NCBI RefSeq assembly: GCF_963675165.1
Contig: NC_087380.1
Coordinates: 3,091,803 to 3,155,802 of the forward strand
DNA from: Halichondria panicea
Lineage: Eukaryota > Porifera > Demospongiae > Suberitida > Halichondriidae
Direction: 5' to 3'
Length of the DNA: 64,000 nt
The translations under genes and the position numbers were made by a program. Of the stretch, positions 25,965 to 36,751 are shown one piece after another (the stretch's first letter is position 1; each line of letters starts with the position of its first letter). The notes beneath the pieces are model-generated. The model had not been told where the DNA came from. It saw nothing but the letters and a program-made list of their open reading frames with translations, and ran no database searches.

Positions 25965-28900
25965 ATGGCTACTGTAAATCTATTTCTCTGCTGTATGCTG
26001 GGAAGTGTTTCTCTTGTGTATGGGCAGCCTTTGTGTGAGTTGATAAGTATTGATTGTTTCAGTGACTGTACATGTCTTGTGCAAAAACACCAAATGTAAC
26101 AAGAGAACGTGGCTAGAAGCCTATAGAAGCTGTTAGTTTTTGTCGCATTGCAACCGTTGAGCAGTTACAGCTGGAACAGACACACACACACACACAGTCA
26201 GCTTTACGGTGATTACACACATTACGGTGATTACGGTGATTACATAAATTACAGTGATCACACTCATTACGGTGATTACATACATTACAGTGATTACATA
26301 CATTACAGTGATTACATACATTACGGTGATTACACACATTACGGTGATTACATACATTACGGTGATTACATACATTACAGTGATTACACACATTACGGTG
26401 ATTACATACATTACAGTGATTACACACATTATGGTGATTACATACATTACGGTGATTACACCCATTTCGGTGAATACACGATTAATGACTCATTACAATG
26501 ACATTACTGCTTTCTCCTAGTGCTTTCACTTTCTAGATACACTTTACATGAGCCCACTACCGTCAGCTTTACCGTATCTCTCGTGCGGCTATGCCTCGAG
26601 GCATAATTAGAGCTCTTCCAATCTTGCACAGTCAGCAGGGTTTAAACCTCCTGTGGATAGACTAGACTACTTAATACTGGCTAGTTTTAGCCTGAGCTAT
26701 AATAATTGCCCTGAATGGTAACTATACTAAACATTCAATTCATGAGATTGTGTGTGTGTGACGAGCTGTCTGAAACTATAGAGAATCTGAAAACAGAACA
26801 AGCCTTTGTTTCATAAAATTGTCTGACTACAAAGAGCCGGCAGATTAGCACAAAATATTCATTTAGAGTAGGTCACCAAACCCCGTCAGACATAAAAGCA
26901 GTCTACATCGTCGTGTATACTGCTCGTACAAAACAAGATTGATTCAAACTAATTTCACACTCTATATAGTAATTATAGGCCATGTATAACAACTATAAAA
27001 CCAGCGAAAACCTGGATAGACCATTGGAAAAAACTGCCAAATAATTTGAGAACGTACTGATCCCTGTTTTGCCCAACTACATAGCTGACACAAACTGGAG
27101 ACCACTCCCTTTTTACCTTTGGAAAGGGACTGGTACGCTACTTAGGGCCCGAGATCACTATATCTACTACTAGCTAGCTTAGGGCCAATAATATTCACCA
27201 TTTGCTGCATAGAAACCAGCCACTTCCTGCATACAGCGCATAGACACGAAAAAAGATTATTGTTTTGTGGTGGCTGGATAATGGGTTGTATATACAGAAT
27301 GTGGGTGCTACGCCCTGGTACAGGCCCGTATCCACGGGATGTAAACAGGACGTTCACGGGCCCGTAATCGTTCGTTTACAACTAACGGCCTGAAACGGAC
27401 CCATAGATTTTAATGAAAACTACATTGTTGGTCTACATGCTTCTATATAATACCCTTGTCATTCACTAAGCCGCAAAAATTATTTCGTAACATAATACAT
27501 GTACGAAGCATAATTATATAACACTCTAGATTGAAGAAAACATGCCGATAGGCATTAGCAGAGAGCAGCTTGCAACATTCAGTGATGACTCAGAGTTGGT
27601 CAAATGCTGTTATTTTAATTTTCTTCTCCTATATCTATATACTCTTGTTGTGTTTAATTGTATATCCTATCATTGGCTTGATTTACGTACACATAATGCA
27701 TAGTTCAAATCCTCACTGGACCAAAAGCCCTCGTCTCCTCCAGTGGGAGCGTGATTGAAGGATCAGTGATCCAGATCTACTGTACTGTAGAGGATGACAC
27801 CACTGCCACTTTCACATGGACTCTCAATGGAAGCTCTCTGAGGAACGATCCACCTCACATTCGTATCAGAGAAGACAATCGCCCTGAACGCTCAAAATCA
27901 TTGCTCACTGATGACTCCACATGTGTTCTCACTGTGGACAACTTCAGAGCCTCTGACAATGGAGTCTATCAGTGCACTGCTACTAGTGGAGCTACTTCTG
28001 GCAATGGAGCGGCTGTCACATTAACAGGTATAAACGAATGTATTACAAATAATTGCTTGTTTACTAGCTATCTGTTCAGAGTACATTTATCTATAGCTGT
28101 GTCATCTACTGGTGATGGAACATTGATGTTGACTGATCAACCCTCTCTCAATGAACCTGTTGACCTCAGTGCTTCCCTCAATGATAACCGCACTGGGATA
28201 GCTCTTGGTGGCACTGTCGATGGTTCTCTACTGACATGCACTGCTGGACATCAAGGTGATGGAGTGATGAACTACCCCGCCCCCTCTGTGGTGTGGGTGA
28301 GGAGCGGACAAGTTGTTGAATCACGAATCACCATTGCAATGATCAATAGACGAGTTACCAGTTCTCTGACTATCACTAACTTTGGACTGCCTGATGCAGG
28401 AGTGTACCAGTGTGTCTTCACTGATGACAGTGATGGTGGGGAGGTCATCACATCAGTACCTTATCAATTGGATACAGGTAAGTGTATTATTTTGCTACTC
28501 TCTCACTCATTTGCTTCATGCAGGTACTACCATTCGTATTGAGAGGGTCTCTCCTGAGGTCATTATTTTACGTCCTCCCGAGAAGCTGGTCATTGAAGTG
28601 AGGGTGTCAGGAGAATATGAAGTGTTGTTCTGGCGCAAAACGACTATAAGGACTTTCATACCTGGTCAAATGCTTCCTCAAGAGTTTCCTAATTATTTTG
28701 AGACATTTGTACGAGACAACACCACAGCTGAGGATGAGGGGTTCTACATTGTTCAACCTCAACTTAAGCCTGGAAAAACTCAAACTCATACCATCACACC
28801 AACTGGTGGTGTTGATTTTGGGGTTATTGCGCCAGGTACAGCAATGATATCGTTATGAACCAACTCATTATGTGCTTTTCTAATTTTACAGTTGATGCCA

Positions 28901-31900
28901 TCACAACATCTCTCAATATTTCTACTGTTGTGATTCCCGAGGGAGGCAGTGCAGACATCTCCTGTAGATCAGTGGGAGCTCCCGTTCCTAGTATCACATG
29001 GAAGGTCAACAACCAGACCACTGAATTTAAGCAGACAGACACAGAGACACCATTTATAGCTGCACTGACTGGAACTATTGGAAACAGAGGTTTTGACGTA
29101 TCTCCTGGTAGCATTGAGTCATCCCTCCATATTGTGAGTGCCACATACCCTGATCATGATGGAGTGTACACTTGTATTGGAAGCAACTCTGAGGACCTCA
29201 GCAGCAGTACCTTCGTCACTGTGCAAGTTAATGGTTAGTTAAGTCAGTGTACATTAGACACTGTTTTGGAGGTATCTATGAGATTTAGAACGGTCTATAG
29301 CTATAGGATTTAGAAGCCCAAAGGCACCAATTTAGTATCCCGAGCATAGCGAGGGCACTACAAAAGTGGCTGAAGGCTTCTAAATCACATGGAGTGAGTC
29401 AGGACATTGACAAAACAGTGTCTAGATACTACTAGTGCGTATGTGCAAACCTTGCCTCGAAGCTAAACTATAAAATATAGTAAGTTAATTTACTTTGCTT
29501 GACAACGAAATACTAAGTAAGTTGCAGGTGTACTAAGTCCCATAGTATATAATCAGGGGCGGATCTAGCAAGTAGCAGAGGGTGCTCAAGCCACGGGGCC
29601 CCCCTGACCTTACAGTGGTTGATTCATAAACATAAGTGAGTGGGAGGCTTTACCCGCCTTATGCAGCTAGTTAGCAAGTTTTTCCTTTACTACAAGCTTT
29701 TATATTCACTTATCACTATAGTAGTTCTCCTAAGTCCTAGCGAAGCACTGTTTGTGCAAGTCTAGTTACTAAAAGGCGATAAACCTCCAGCGCATGTTGA
29801 CCTTTTTTTAGGTGAAATCTAAAGTCTTAATGAGCATGAAGACTGTTTTGTGGGATTAACGACCTTTTTCTTAGGTAAAATGCAGAGTTCTCGCCCGCTT
29901 GAGCCCTGCCTTGCCACTGTAACCCCCCTTACAAGAATCCTAGATCCACCACTGGTATATACTCCTCTGAGGTACTTTTCCCATGTACTTCTCTACTTCC
30001 CATGTAGATCTTATTAACTAGTAACTATAACTTATATACCACATTTATATCCCGTTGCTTGTTGCTATTAAAGTGCCATATGCAACATAATGCACTAACC
30101 ACAAAACGCCCCTCTGGCATTAGACCGACATAATAATAACATGCTGTTAATATTCAGCACTTTTAAAATTGTCTAAAGTTCATTTAGTGGAAGATTCTGT
30201 GTTCCTATCTATAGTCGCATGATGCATGGCTTATAGATAAGTACTTCAATTCTGCTTCGCAATAAGCATTTAGAAGCGGCTCTTTTTGCTGGGGTTTTGA
30301 GCTGTGTTGCAGGAGAGCTTCTTAGGCTTGGTTGTGAGGTAGACCATCGAGCAGCAGTGGTGGGTGGAGCTGTTTTTGCAGCATGTCAAGCCATTCGTTA
30401 ATTGATCCATGCCAAATCTTATGTGCTGCAGACATTATCGTCTAGAAGAAATGAAGCTGTGTCTAGGATTGTCTCTGTCATTTCTATGTTACTAAGACAG
30501 TGTTATGTTGCTATGCCCTCGAGATATATATATATATATATAACATGTGCTCTCGGGATGCATGGCATATATCCCTCGTGCCAATGTTATAACTATAGCT
30601 TATGTCACCACTAATAGATCTCATTGGTAACTGAACAGCTGTACGATACATAGAAAAATAACATACAGCCCCAGGCATGCACTCAAGTTTTTTCAACAGA
30701 AAGGAGCCATGTTTGACTGTATACTAAGACTCCAAAGCAACGGCAGAAACACTGAAGCTGCTCTCCAACAAGATGCTAAGCCTCCATGGGTCCATGGGCA
30801 TGGTTTTATCCAAGAAGAATTTGTAAATGCAGCAAGGGACGTCGAATGCACGACACTTAGATCAAGCTGAGCATCTCAGGGGCGGATCTAGCTGCTGCGC
30901 AGGTAGCAGAGGGTGCTCAAGCACCCCCCTGACCTTGGACAAATAATTATCTTTGTCTCACTAGCTCATTGACTGTGGAAGTCACTCTCAGACTTGGTAC
31001 TAGCTAGCTGAGTAGCTGCATGTAGACCTATCTATTACGGTAGTGTCTTTTAAAATTAAGCTATGATAAAAGCTTGACTGTACTGTACTGTACTGTACTG
31101 TACTGTACTGCGGTGCATCAGACTAGACTCGCTGCACTAGACTCGACAAGTAAATACAGAGTACAAGGAACCTCTGCAATACAAACCACACCTAATAAAT
31201 GTCACCTGCACCCACCGGAAATGACGTCAAAGGGGCGTAACTCTTGATTTTCGCGCGCTACTGCGCAGAATGCTCCTCCTCTTTTACTCAGCACCTACCT
31301 ACCACTTTTTTTAGATCCACCACTGGCATCTGTATAGGAGTCGATGTGTTACTCAACTAGCTTTTTGCAGTATGCATCGTGTATTGAATTGTTGCTAGGG
31401 CTTTTATAGTGATGCGGTCACATGGTATAAGTCAGATATACCACACCCCTACACTGTGCTATAGCTGTACACATAGGTATTTCTATACCCCGTGTGTGCT
31501 CAGTTCGCAGCAGGGTCTGTGTGTCGGTTTGTGTGTGTGTGTGGACACAAAAATGAGCTGTTTGAGCGAACTAGACTTACCTTAATGTTACTATTATAAA
31601 CGGGTAGTAATTTTAGCGCTTTCAAATTTTTCTCTGTTTTTGGAGTCAGATACAGATGAAAAAAGGGCTAGCTTGCTTAGCATACTCTCAAAAGTACATT
31701 ACATTATACGAAAGTACATACATTTTTTTATTTTTTATGAGATTCATAATTTTTTTATTGCGTTTTTATAGCACGTACTTAATTTAGTGTTAATTACAAA
31801 TTCGCTAAAATTTGTTAAAATTAGTACCCGTTTATAAATAAGGTAACTTAAGCTTTAACTGCTAATGAGACAATAGTTGAGGCTAGTCTAGTTATAGTTG

Positions 31901-34900
31901 AAACTTGTAGGAGATCTTCGAAGGTGACAAAAACACTGTTTTTTAATCGATCTATAAATCGGTGCTTTATAGATTCACGATCATTCCCATGATGATAATC
32001 TTATAATAAGGTCATTACGGTAAAAAGTTTTGTATTTGTTTTGCCGCTGTGCGCGTACAATGAAGCTCAATGCACGGGGTGAAATGCTATGAGCATCTTG
32101 TTCATTTAAGCTTGATGCATGCAGCTGTTCCTGAAGTGGAAACTACAGCTACTGAGACTCTTGTGTACATCGGAAGTGATATCACCATCACCTGTTCTGT
32201 GCGGAGGGGAAATCCCTTTAATTACATCTTCACCATTACTAATACTGACACTGGCAGTACAACAACTGGACCCAACCGCACTCTGACAAGCATTCATATG
32301 TCTGATCTTGGTACCTATCGCTGTGATGTCACTAATGATGCTGGAACTGGGAGCAGTATTGTGACTATAGAGCTGGGAGGTAAGTATGTATATAGCAGAA
32401 TTTACTTTAGAAATCAAAGTGAATTTGGGGAGCTCTAGCTGTCTACATGCGTATATGTTCATATCATTACAGGCAACATAATGTAACATAGCCTCGAGTC
32501 CAGGCCGAGTTGTTTCAAGCTAGGCCGTAAACTTCGTTCTATTAAAAAAAAATCGGCCTGGGACCGAGGCTAAATGTAACACAGACTATAAATTACTAAA
32601 TTGGGTATAACTCATTTACAGATATCAGTTGCCCTGGTTTTGATATTGAGAATGGGATTATTATCTACTCTGGTGACACAACAGAGCCTCACATTTATGG
32701 AACAACAACTAATTATCAGTGTGACACTGGGTATGAAATAACGAATGGAGACAGAGTGAGGACATGTACTGGCGATGGTAGTAGTTCAGTGGGAGAGTGG
32801 AGTGGAACTGTGTCAGCTTGTTCGGGTAAACATGACGTATAACTATCAGATATAAATTTCTACCAATAAACAGTTGTGGATTGTGGACAACCTACTCCTC
32901 CCAGTGATGGAGAAGTTAGCTTGCCTGCTGGCACTACATTCAGTAGCGTGGCACACTACAGCTGCCATTCCTGCTATCGGCGTGTAGGAGTTTCATTACA
33001 GATTTGTGCAGGAAATGGACTGTGGACCCCAGCTCAACCAACCTGTGAAAGTAAGTAGATTTGAACATGTTAAGAGGGTATGTTAATGGTATAGGTATGA
33101 AACAATTATTCATGTGCTCTTTCGTAATTATTTGCAGTTCTTGATTGCGATCGACCTCCAGATCTTGACAATGGAAAAATCACAACACCTTACACAACAA
33201 CCTGTGGCAGTCTGGTCACCTACAACTGTGACAGAGGCTATCTACTGGAGGGAGTGAGCTCACGTACCTGTCAGACTAATGAAGAGTGGTCCAATGGAAC
33301 AGCACTGTGCAATCGTATGCTAACAATACCGTATAGCTCTGTATTTTCAAGAAACTATATAAAATTGAGCAGATGATTAAAAAATATTTTTCGCTTTTAT
33401 TTTCGAGGATAGAGGTTCAATGACCACACCCCTAGAGTAGAGGTCTTTACAATACCAAAAGTAAACATTAATTGTTGCAGGAACTATAGTAAGAGGTCAA
33501 TCTGCAAAGTGTCGAAATTTTATTGCCTCGAAAATAAAGCGCTATACAGTGTAGGATGTTAGCTATAGCAAGTTATTTTACATTCACATGCAGCTATTGA
33601 CTGTGGCAGCTTGAGTAGTCCTGACAATGGTGGTGTAGTAATGTTGTCTGGCTCTACCTTCATGAGCAGAGCTACCTACTCTTGCAACAGTGGGTACCTA
33701 CTGAGAGGTCCTGCAGAACTGACTTGTGGTCCTACTGGACTATGGTCCCCATATCCACGTGCACCTAGCTGTGAACGTGAGTGCATGATCGTAATGATTA
33801 GTTTACGACTAACATCACGCTAATTGCTTTCAGCTGTGGACTGTGGTGCATTGATGAATCCTACTAATGGACGAGTGGACTCATTGTCTGGAACCACTTT
33901 CATGAATAGAGCTACCTATACTTGTAGCATAGGCCATAATCTTGTGGGAACCAGCTCAAGAATGTGTTTAGCAAATAGCAATTGGAGTTATGTACAGCCA
34001 ACTTGTAAAGGTACAATTAAGCTTAAGAATGTCTTAGTGGAGTTATAACAACATTCCACTGAACAGTTGTAGACTGTGGAGCACTTGAATACCCCACAAA
34101 TGGACAAGTTGTGATATTGCAGGGAACCACTTTTGACCAACCAGCTGTGTACTCTTGCAATGAGGGGTACACACTAAATGGAGATGCCAGACGTACTTGC
34201 ACTGCTAGTGGGCATTGGTTAGGATCAGCCCCATCATGTGATCGTGAGTGGTTATCGCTAGTTGCCATTGTATTGCAATAATTGTCCTATGTAGCCGTGG
34301 ATTGTGGTATTCTTGAGGCTCCAGCCAATGGTAATGTAGCCACATCTCAAGACACTCACTTTATGGATACTGCCTTGTACAGTTGTGCCCCAGGCTTCAA
34401 CCTCACTGGATGCCCCTCAGCAGTGTGTCAGTCCAATGGTACCTGGTCATGTGACCCTCCCTTCTGTGCCGGTAAGCCTGTTGAGCCAGGCTAATAAATT
34501 AGGGTGTTTACTAATTTATATAGACAATACAATGATCCAACTCAAGTTCGGCCCAACTCGCTATTGTGTGGAGTGGACTGTAAGTCACCTGGTCCATTCA
34601 TTTTATCTATACTTATTGTTTGCTGATATCCAGTTACAAGCTTTTTCAAATATCTTCACCCTCATTTATCATACTCACGTTACTAGTTCCCCATACAATT
34701 TCTTTTAAGGATGGTGACATATTTATAGCTCATAATGGTAACTCTTTTTTCTTGTAGGATGAGAAGGTTAAATTGATGTACAGGATCATGCACATTGCCA
34801 TCACCAAGGCAGTAGGAAAGAGTGGACATGACATTCCCATGAACAACATTCAACCTGGCTACTTTGTATGTTACAAATCCACAACAAGGACGACCTATCG

Positions 34901-35066
34901 AACCACGATCACTGGTACGAAGAGTTTGAGTGCTGTCGAGTATGCTGAGTTAATTAGCGAGTGGGTGGAGTCTGGAGTGACCACCAGGGTGCTTTGGTAC
35001 GCTATCAAGATGGACAAGGCCTGTCCAGTGGTCATTGCCTCCATGGACAAGGATGAGTGTGAATAA
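25965..35066 (+). CDS. Gene C: secreted 5 Ig + 7 sushi protein with family C-terminal domain
   Basis: Fifteen exons, all in frame: 25965-26034 (signal peptide), Ig 27704-28027, 28097-28477, 28524-28835, 28892-29233, 32125-32379, sushi 32622-32825, 32874-33050, 33138-33314, 33594-33776, 33834-34010, 34067-34243, 34295-34471, then 34524-34579 and 34758-35066. The protein is about 1106 aa. Ig1-3 resemble gene B, and Ig5 is closer to that of gene A (AVPEVETTATETLV). The sushi block is nearly the same as in genes E, F and G. The first sushi carries the extended YSGDTTEP form found in F and G. The end domain finishes CPVVIASMDKDECE, then TAA, without a membrane segment. The 2.9 kb intron between Ig4 and Ig5 is full of repeats. 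If splicing across it fails, the Ig block would stand alone. Confidence 0.75.
26035..27703. other. First intron of gene C
   Basis: It holds a small family R fragment near 26110-26160, the 18-bp minisatellite (26208-26485), and a CCTCGAGGCATAATTA remnant near 26590. Blocks shared with gene B's first intron follow. No exon is evident. Confidence 0.55.
26208..26485. repeat. 18-bp minisatellite
   Basis: About fifteen tandem units of the type TTACRGTGATTACAYACA lie in gene C's first intron. Because 18 is a multiple of three, all frames stay open and give repetitive peptides, which are not genes. The unit is missing from the equivalent intron of gene B. Confidence 0.9.
29554..29954. mobile_element. 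Non-autonomous element, CAGGGGCGGATCTAG ends (copy 1)
   Basis: It begins CAGGGGCGGATCTAG and ends CTAGATCCACCACTG, which is an imperfect inverted match. The inner text GTAGCAGAGGGTGCTCAAGC is shared with copy 2 at 30877. The ends are hAT-like. A clean target duplication is not visible. Confidence 0.65.
30877..31325. mobile_element. Non-autonomous element, CAGGGGCGGATCTAG ends (copy 2)
   Basis: Its ends match those of copy 1. The flanks share GCATCT directly outside both ends, a possible partial target duplication. It contains a TACTG microsatellite at 31077-31110. Confidence 0.65.
31077..31110. repeat. TACTG microsatellite
   Basis: Pentanucleotide run of about seven units inside the element at 30877-31325. 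Confidence 0.9.
32489..32572. mobile_element. 84-bp hairpin element with 9-bp target duplication
   Basis: It begins TAGCCTCGAGTCCAGGCCGA and ends with the near inverse, ...CGGCCTGGGACCGAGGCTA. Directly outside on both sides stands AATGTAACA (32480-32488 and 32573-32581). It lies in the intron between Ig5 and the first sushi exon of gene C. It belongs with the TAG...CTA family at 44962-45585, 45849-45902 and 45928-45973. Confidence 0.8.
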
Positions 35067-35374
35067 CTCTACCAAGTACCTAGCTAGCTATATATAGAGA
35101 AACTTTTAACATGTTTGTTAGCCGAAAGCTTTACTTAGTTGCGTCTAAGGATATTGAGGAGATCAATGTAGATCTACTACTGATATGAGTTGATGATTTC
35201 TTGTATGTTTAGGTTTAGTGTGTGGATTACGTTTGCAGGTACTTCAGATAGGGACCTAGCCGTGGTTTATGGCATACTATTTGTTTTAAAAGTATGCACC
35301 ACAAAAAATGGGTGATTAGAGTGGCGCTAATTTTGTGTTTCTAATGGCGATAAACTGCAGAATGTACTTAGAGC

Positions 35375-35440
35375 AAAGTTTGTGGTAGTGTTCAGTGAGG
35401 TCCTGTAGAGCCTTCTCATGAGCTCGAGCATCCTCCATGT
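35375..35440 (-). pseudogene. Copied fragment of a CFAP57 exon (copy 1)
   Basis: On the - strand it reads [16 protein letters not shown], matching the CFAP57 exon at 60634-60918 ([16 protein letters not shown]). Compared with copy 2 at 43816 it has a 6-nt insertion near 35419. It is joined directly to an FN3 relic exon whose 5' part is missing. Confidence 0.85.
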
Positions 35441-35852
35441 GGTTTGGACTACCCCCACGAGGTCGTATGGGAGAATCACTGGCTATGACATCAAGTTCAT
35501 TCCTCAAAGATCTGGTTCAGATTTGGTAGTGTCTAAAGGAAGAAGAAAGCTTTTCCACGCCGTTGGAGATGATACCAGGCTCATCAGTATACTGATAACT
35601 TCATGGTCCAGGTGTGACTACACATCCATGTATTACAGTAAATACAATGTATAATGTTCAGGTGAGAGCCAAAGCATCAGCTGCAGAGGGGAGGTGGAGT
35701 GACTGGTGCCACTGGGTAAGTTTTTATATTGTGATTCTCAAAGTTCAAGTCACTACTCCTTTAAATGCATTGTTCCAAGTATGTACATGCAGGTTGCAGG
35801 AATATTGAAGGTTCCGCTGGCCCTATGTATGAGTCCACTGACCCTATGTAGA
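35441..35852 (+). pseudogene. FN3 relic, gene A-type tail (copy 1)
   Basis: It matches gene A exons 13-15: WTTPTRSYGRITGYDIKFIP, then VRAKASAAEGRWSD, then the tail with PMYEST. The 5' third of the first exon is replaced by the CFAP57 fragment. A 2-nt insertion near 35588 and a small deletion near 35700 break the frame. Confidence 0.75.
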
Positions 35853-36751
35853 TCGTATGAGTGAATTAATGACGCATAACACTTACAGTTTTGGCAGTAG
35901 CAAAATAAGTAGCTTTATAAGTAAGAGACTAGAAATTTGCTTGGAGTGCATGGAGTATTGTGTCTAAAGCCAGTTGTAGATAGTGGAATTTCTTATGCCA
36001 GACTTGGAACAACTTTGTACATGTTTGCTGCATTTGTTTTTGTATCAGTGCATGACGTTTTTGAGCTAATATGCGTCATGCAGTAGAATTTATTTGTCCA
36101 GTTGTGCATGTATACAACTTTTTTTGTTAGAATTGTCTCTCGTTCGACTTGTAGGACATTGAACGCTGTCCGTTATCGACAAATTCACAAGTGTCCGTAC
36201 ACGTAGACTCCGGTAATCTTACAATGAGAACCGGCTGGAATTCGAGACTATGAGGTACTGAACAGCTATTATTTTACTATGATAGCTAGCTACAGCCTTA
36301 ACTGATTTAATTTGCTGCTTGCGAAAAGTTAATTTCTATGCAAAATTCAGCGTGATGATCTGATCTGGTTCACTGATGGCTGATAAGCCAAAAGCTGAAA
36401 GCTGAGCTGATAGTCAAAATCTAATTTCATATGCATTAGATTCTGTGGTCACAGTGCTAAATTCAACTTGGCCACTTTGATCATTTTGCTTGCTTTTTGC
36501 ATGGCGATCTACGTATTGCGCATGCACAACAAGGTCAAAGATCATTCCTGTGTTCCAGCAGTCCAGTAGTCCATTCCACTGTTCCATTTGGCATAGTCAT
36601 GACAGTGGCCTAGTGGACCTTTCGTTAACCCCACCAGCACAGAATTATTCAACACACCCAGTTGCACTTGGAGTACGAGTGTTGCTATAGCAGTCTTTGT
36701 ATAGTAGGGAGTATTGTGTTCCTGATAACTTAGAAGGAAACACTGGACAGA

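Larger units (their letters stand above)
29234..32124. other. Large intron of gene C between Ig4 and Ig5
   Basis: It holds two CAGGGGCGGATCTAG-type elements (29554-29954, 30877-31325), a TACTG microsatellite inside the second, a short TA run near 30525-30540 and otherwise AT-rich sequence. No in-frame exon with good splice sites was seen. Confidence 0.55.
35067..36751. other. Spacer between genes C and E
   Basis: It holds the conserved 3' flank of the family, then the CFAP57 exon fragment and FN3 relic (35375-35852). From about 35860 to 36751 it has sequence similar to the 3' end region of gene A and then the upstream region of the MAT/MAL-type signal exon (GGAAACACTGGACAGAATGG). Confidence 0.5.

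Noticed and set aside
26113..26520. Long open frames in several frames (CNHRNVCNH, GDYTHYGDY, ITVITYIT repeats)
   Set aside because: They are translations of the 18-bp minisatellite, open in all frames because the unit length is a multiple of three.
31077..31110. Tandem repeat as a possible CRISPR-like array or telomeric repeat
   Set aside because: It is a plain pentanucleotide microsatellite in an animal genome, and no array with spacers exists anywhere in the window.
35316..35507. Antisense frame with MEDARAHEKALQDL as a small gene
   Set aside because: It is a copied CFAP57 exon fragment next to an FN3 relic, without splice sites or a start of its own.
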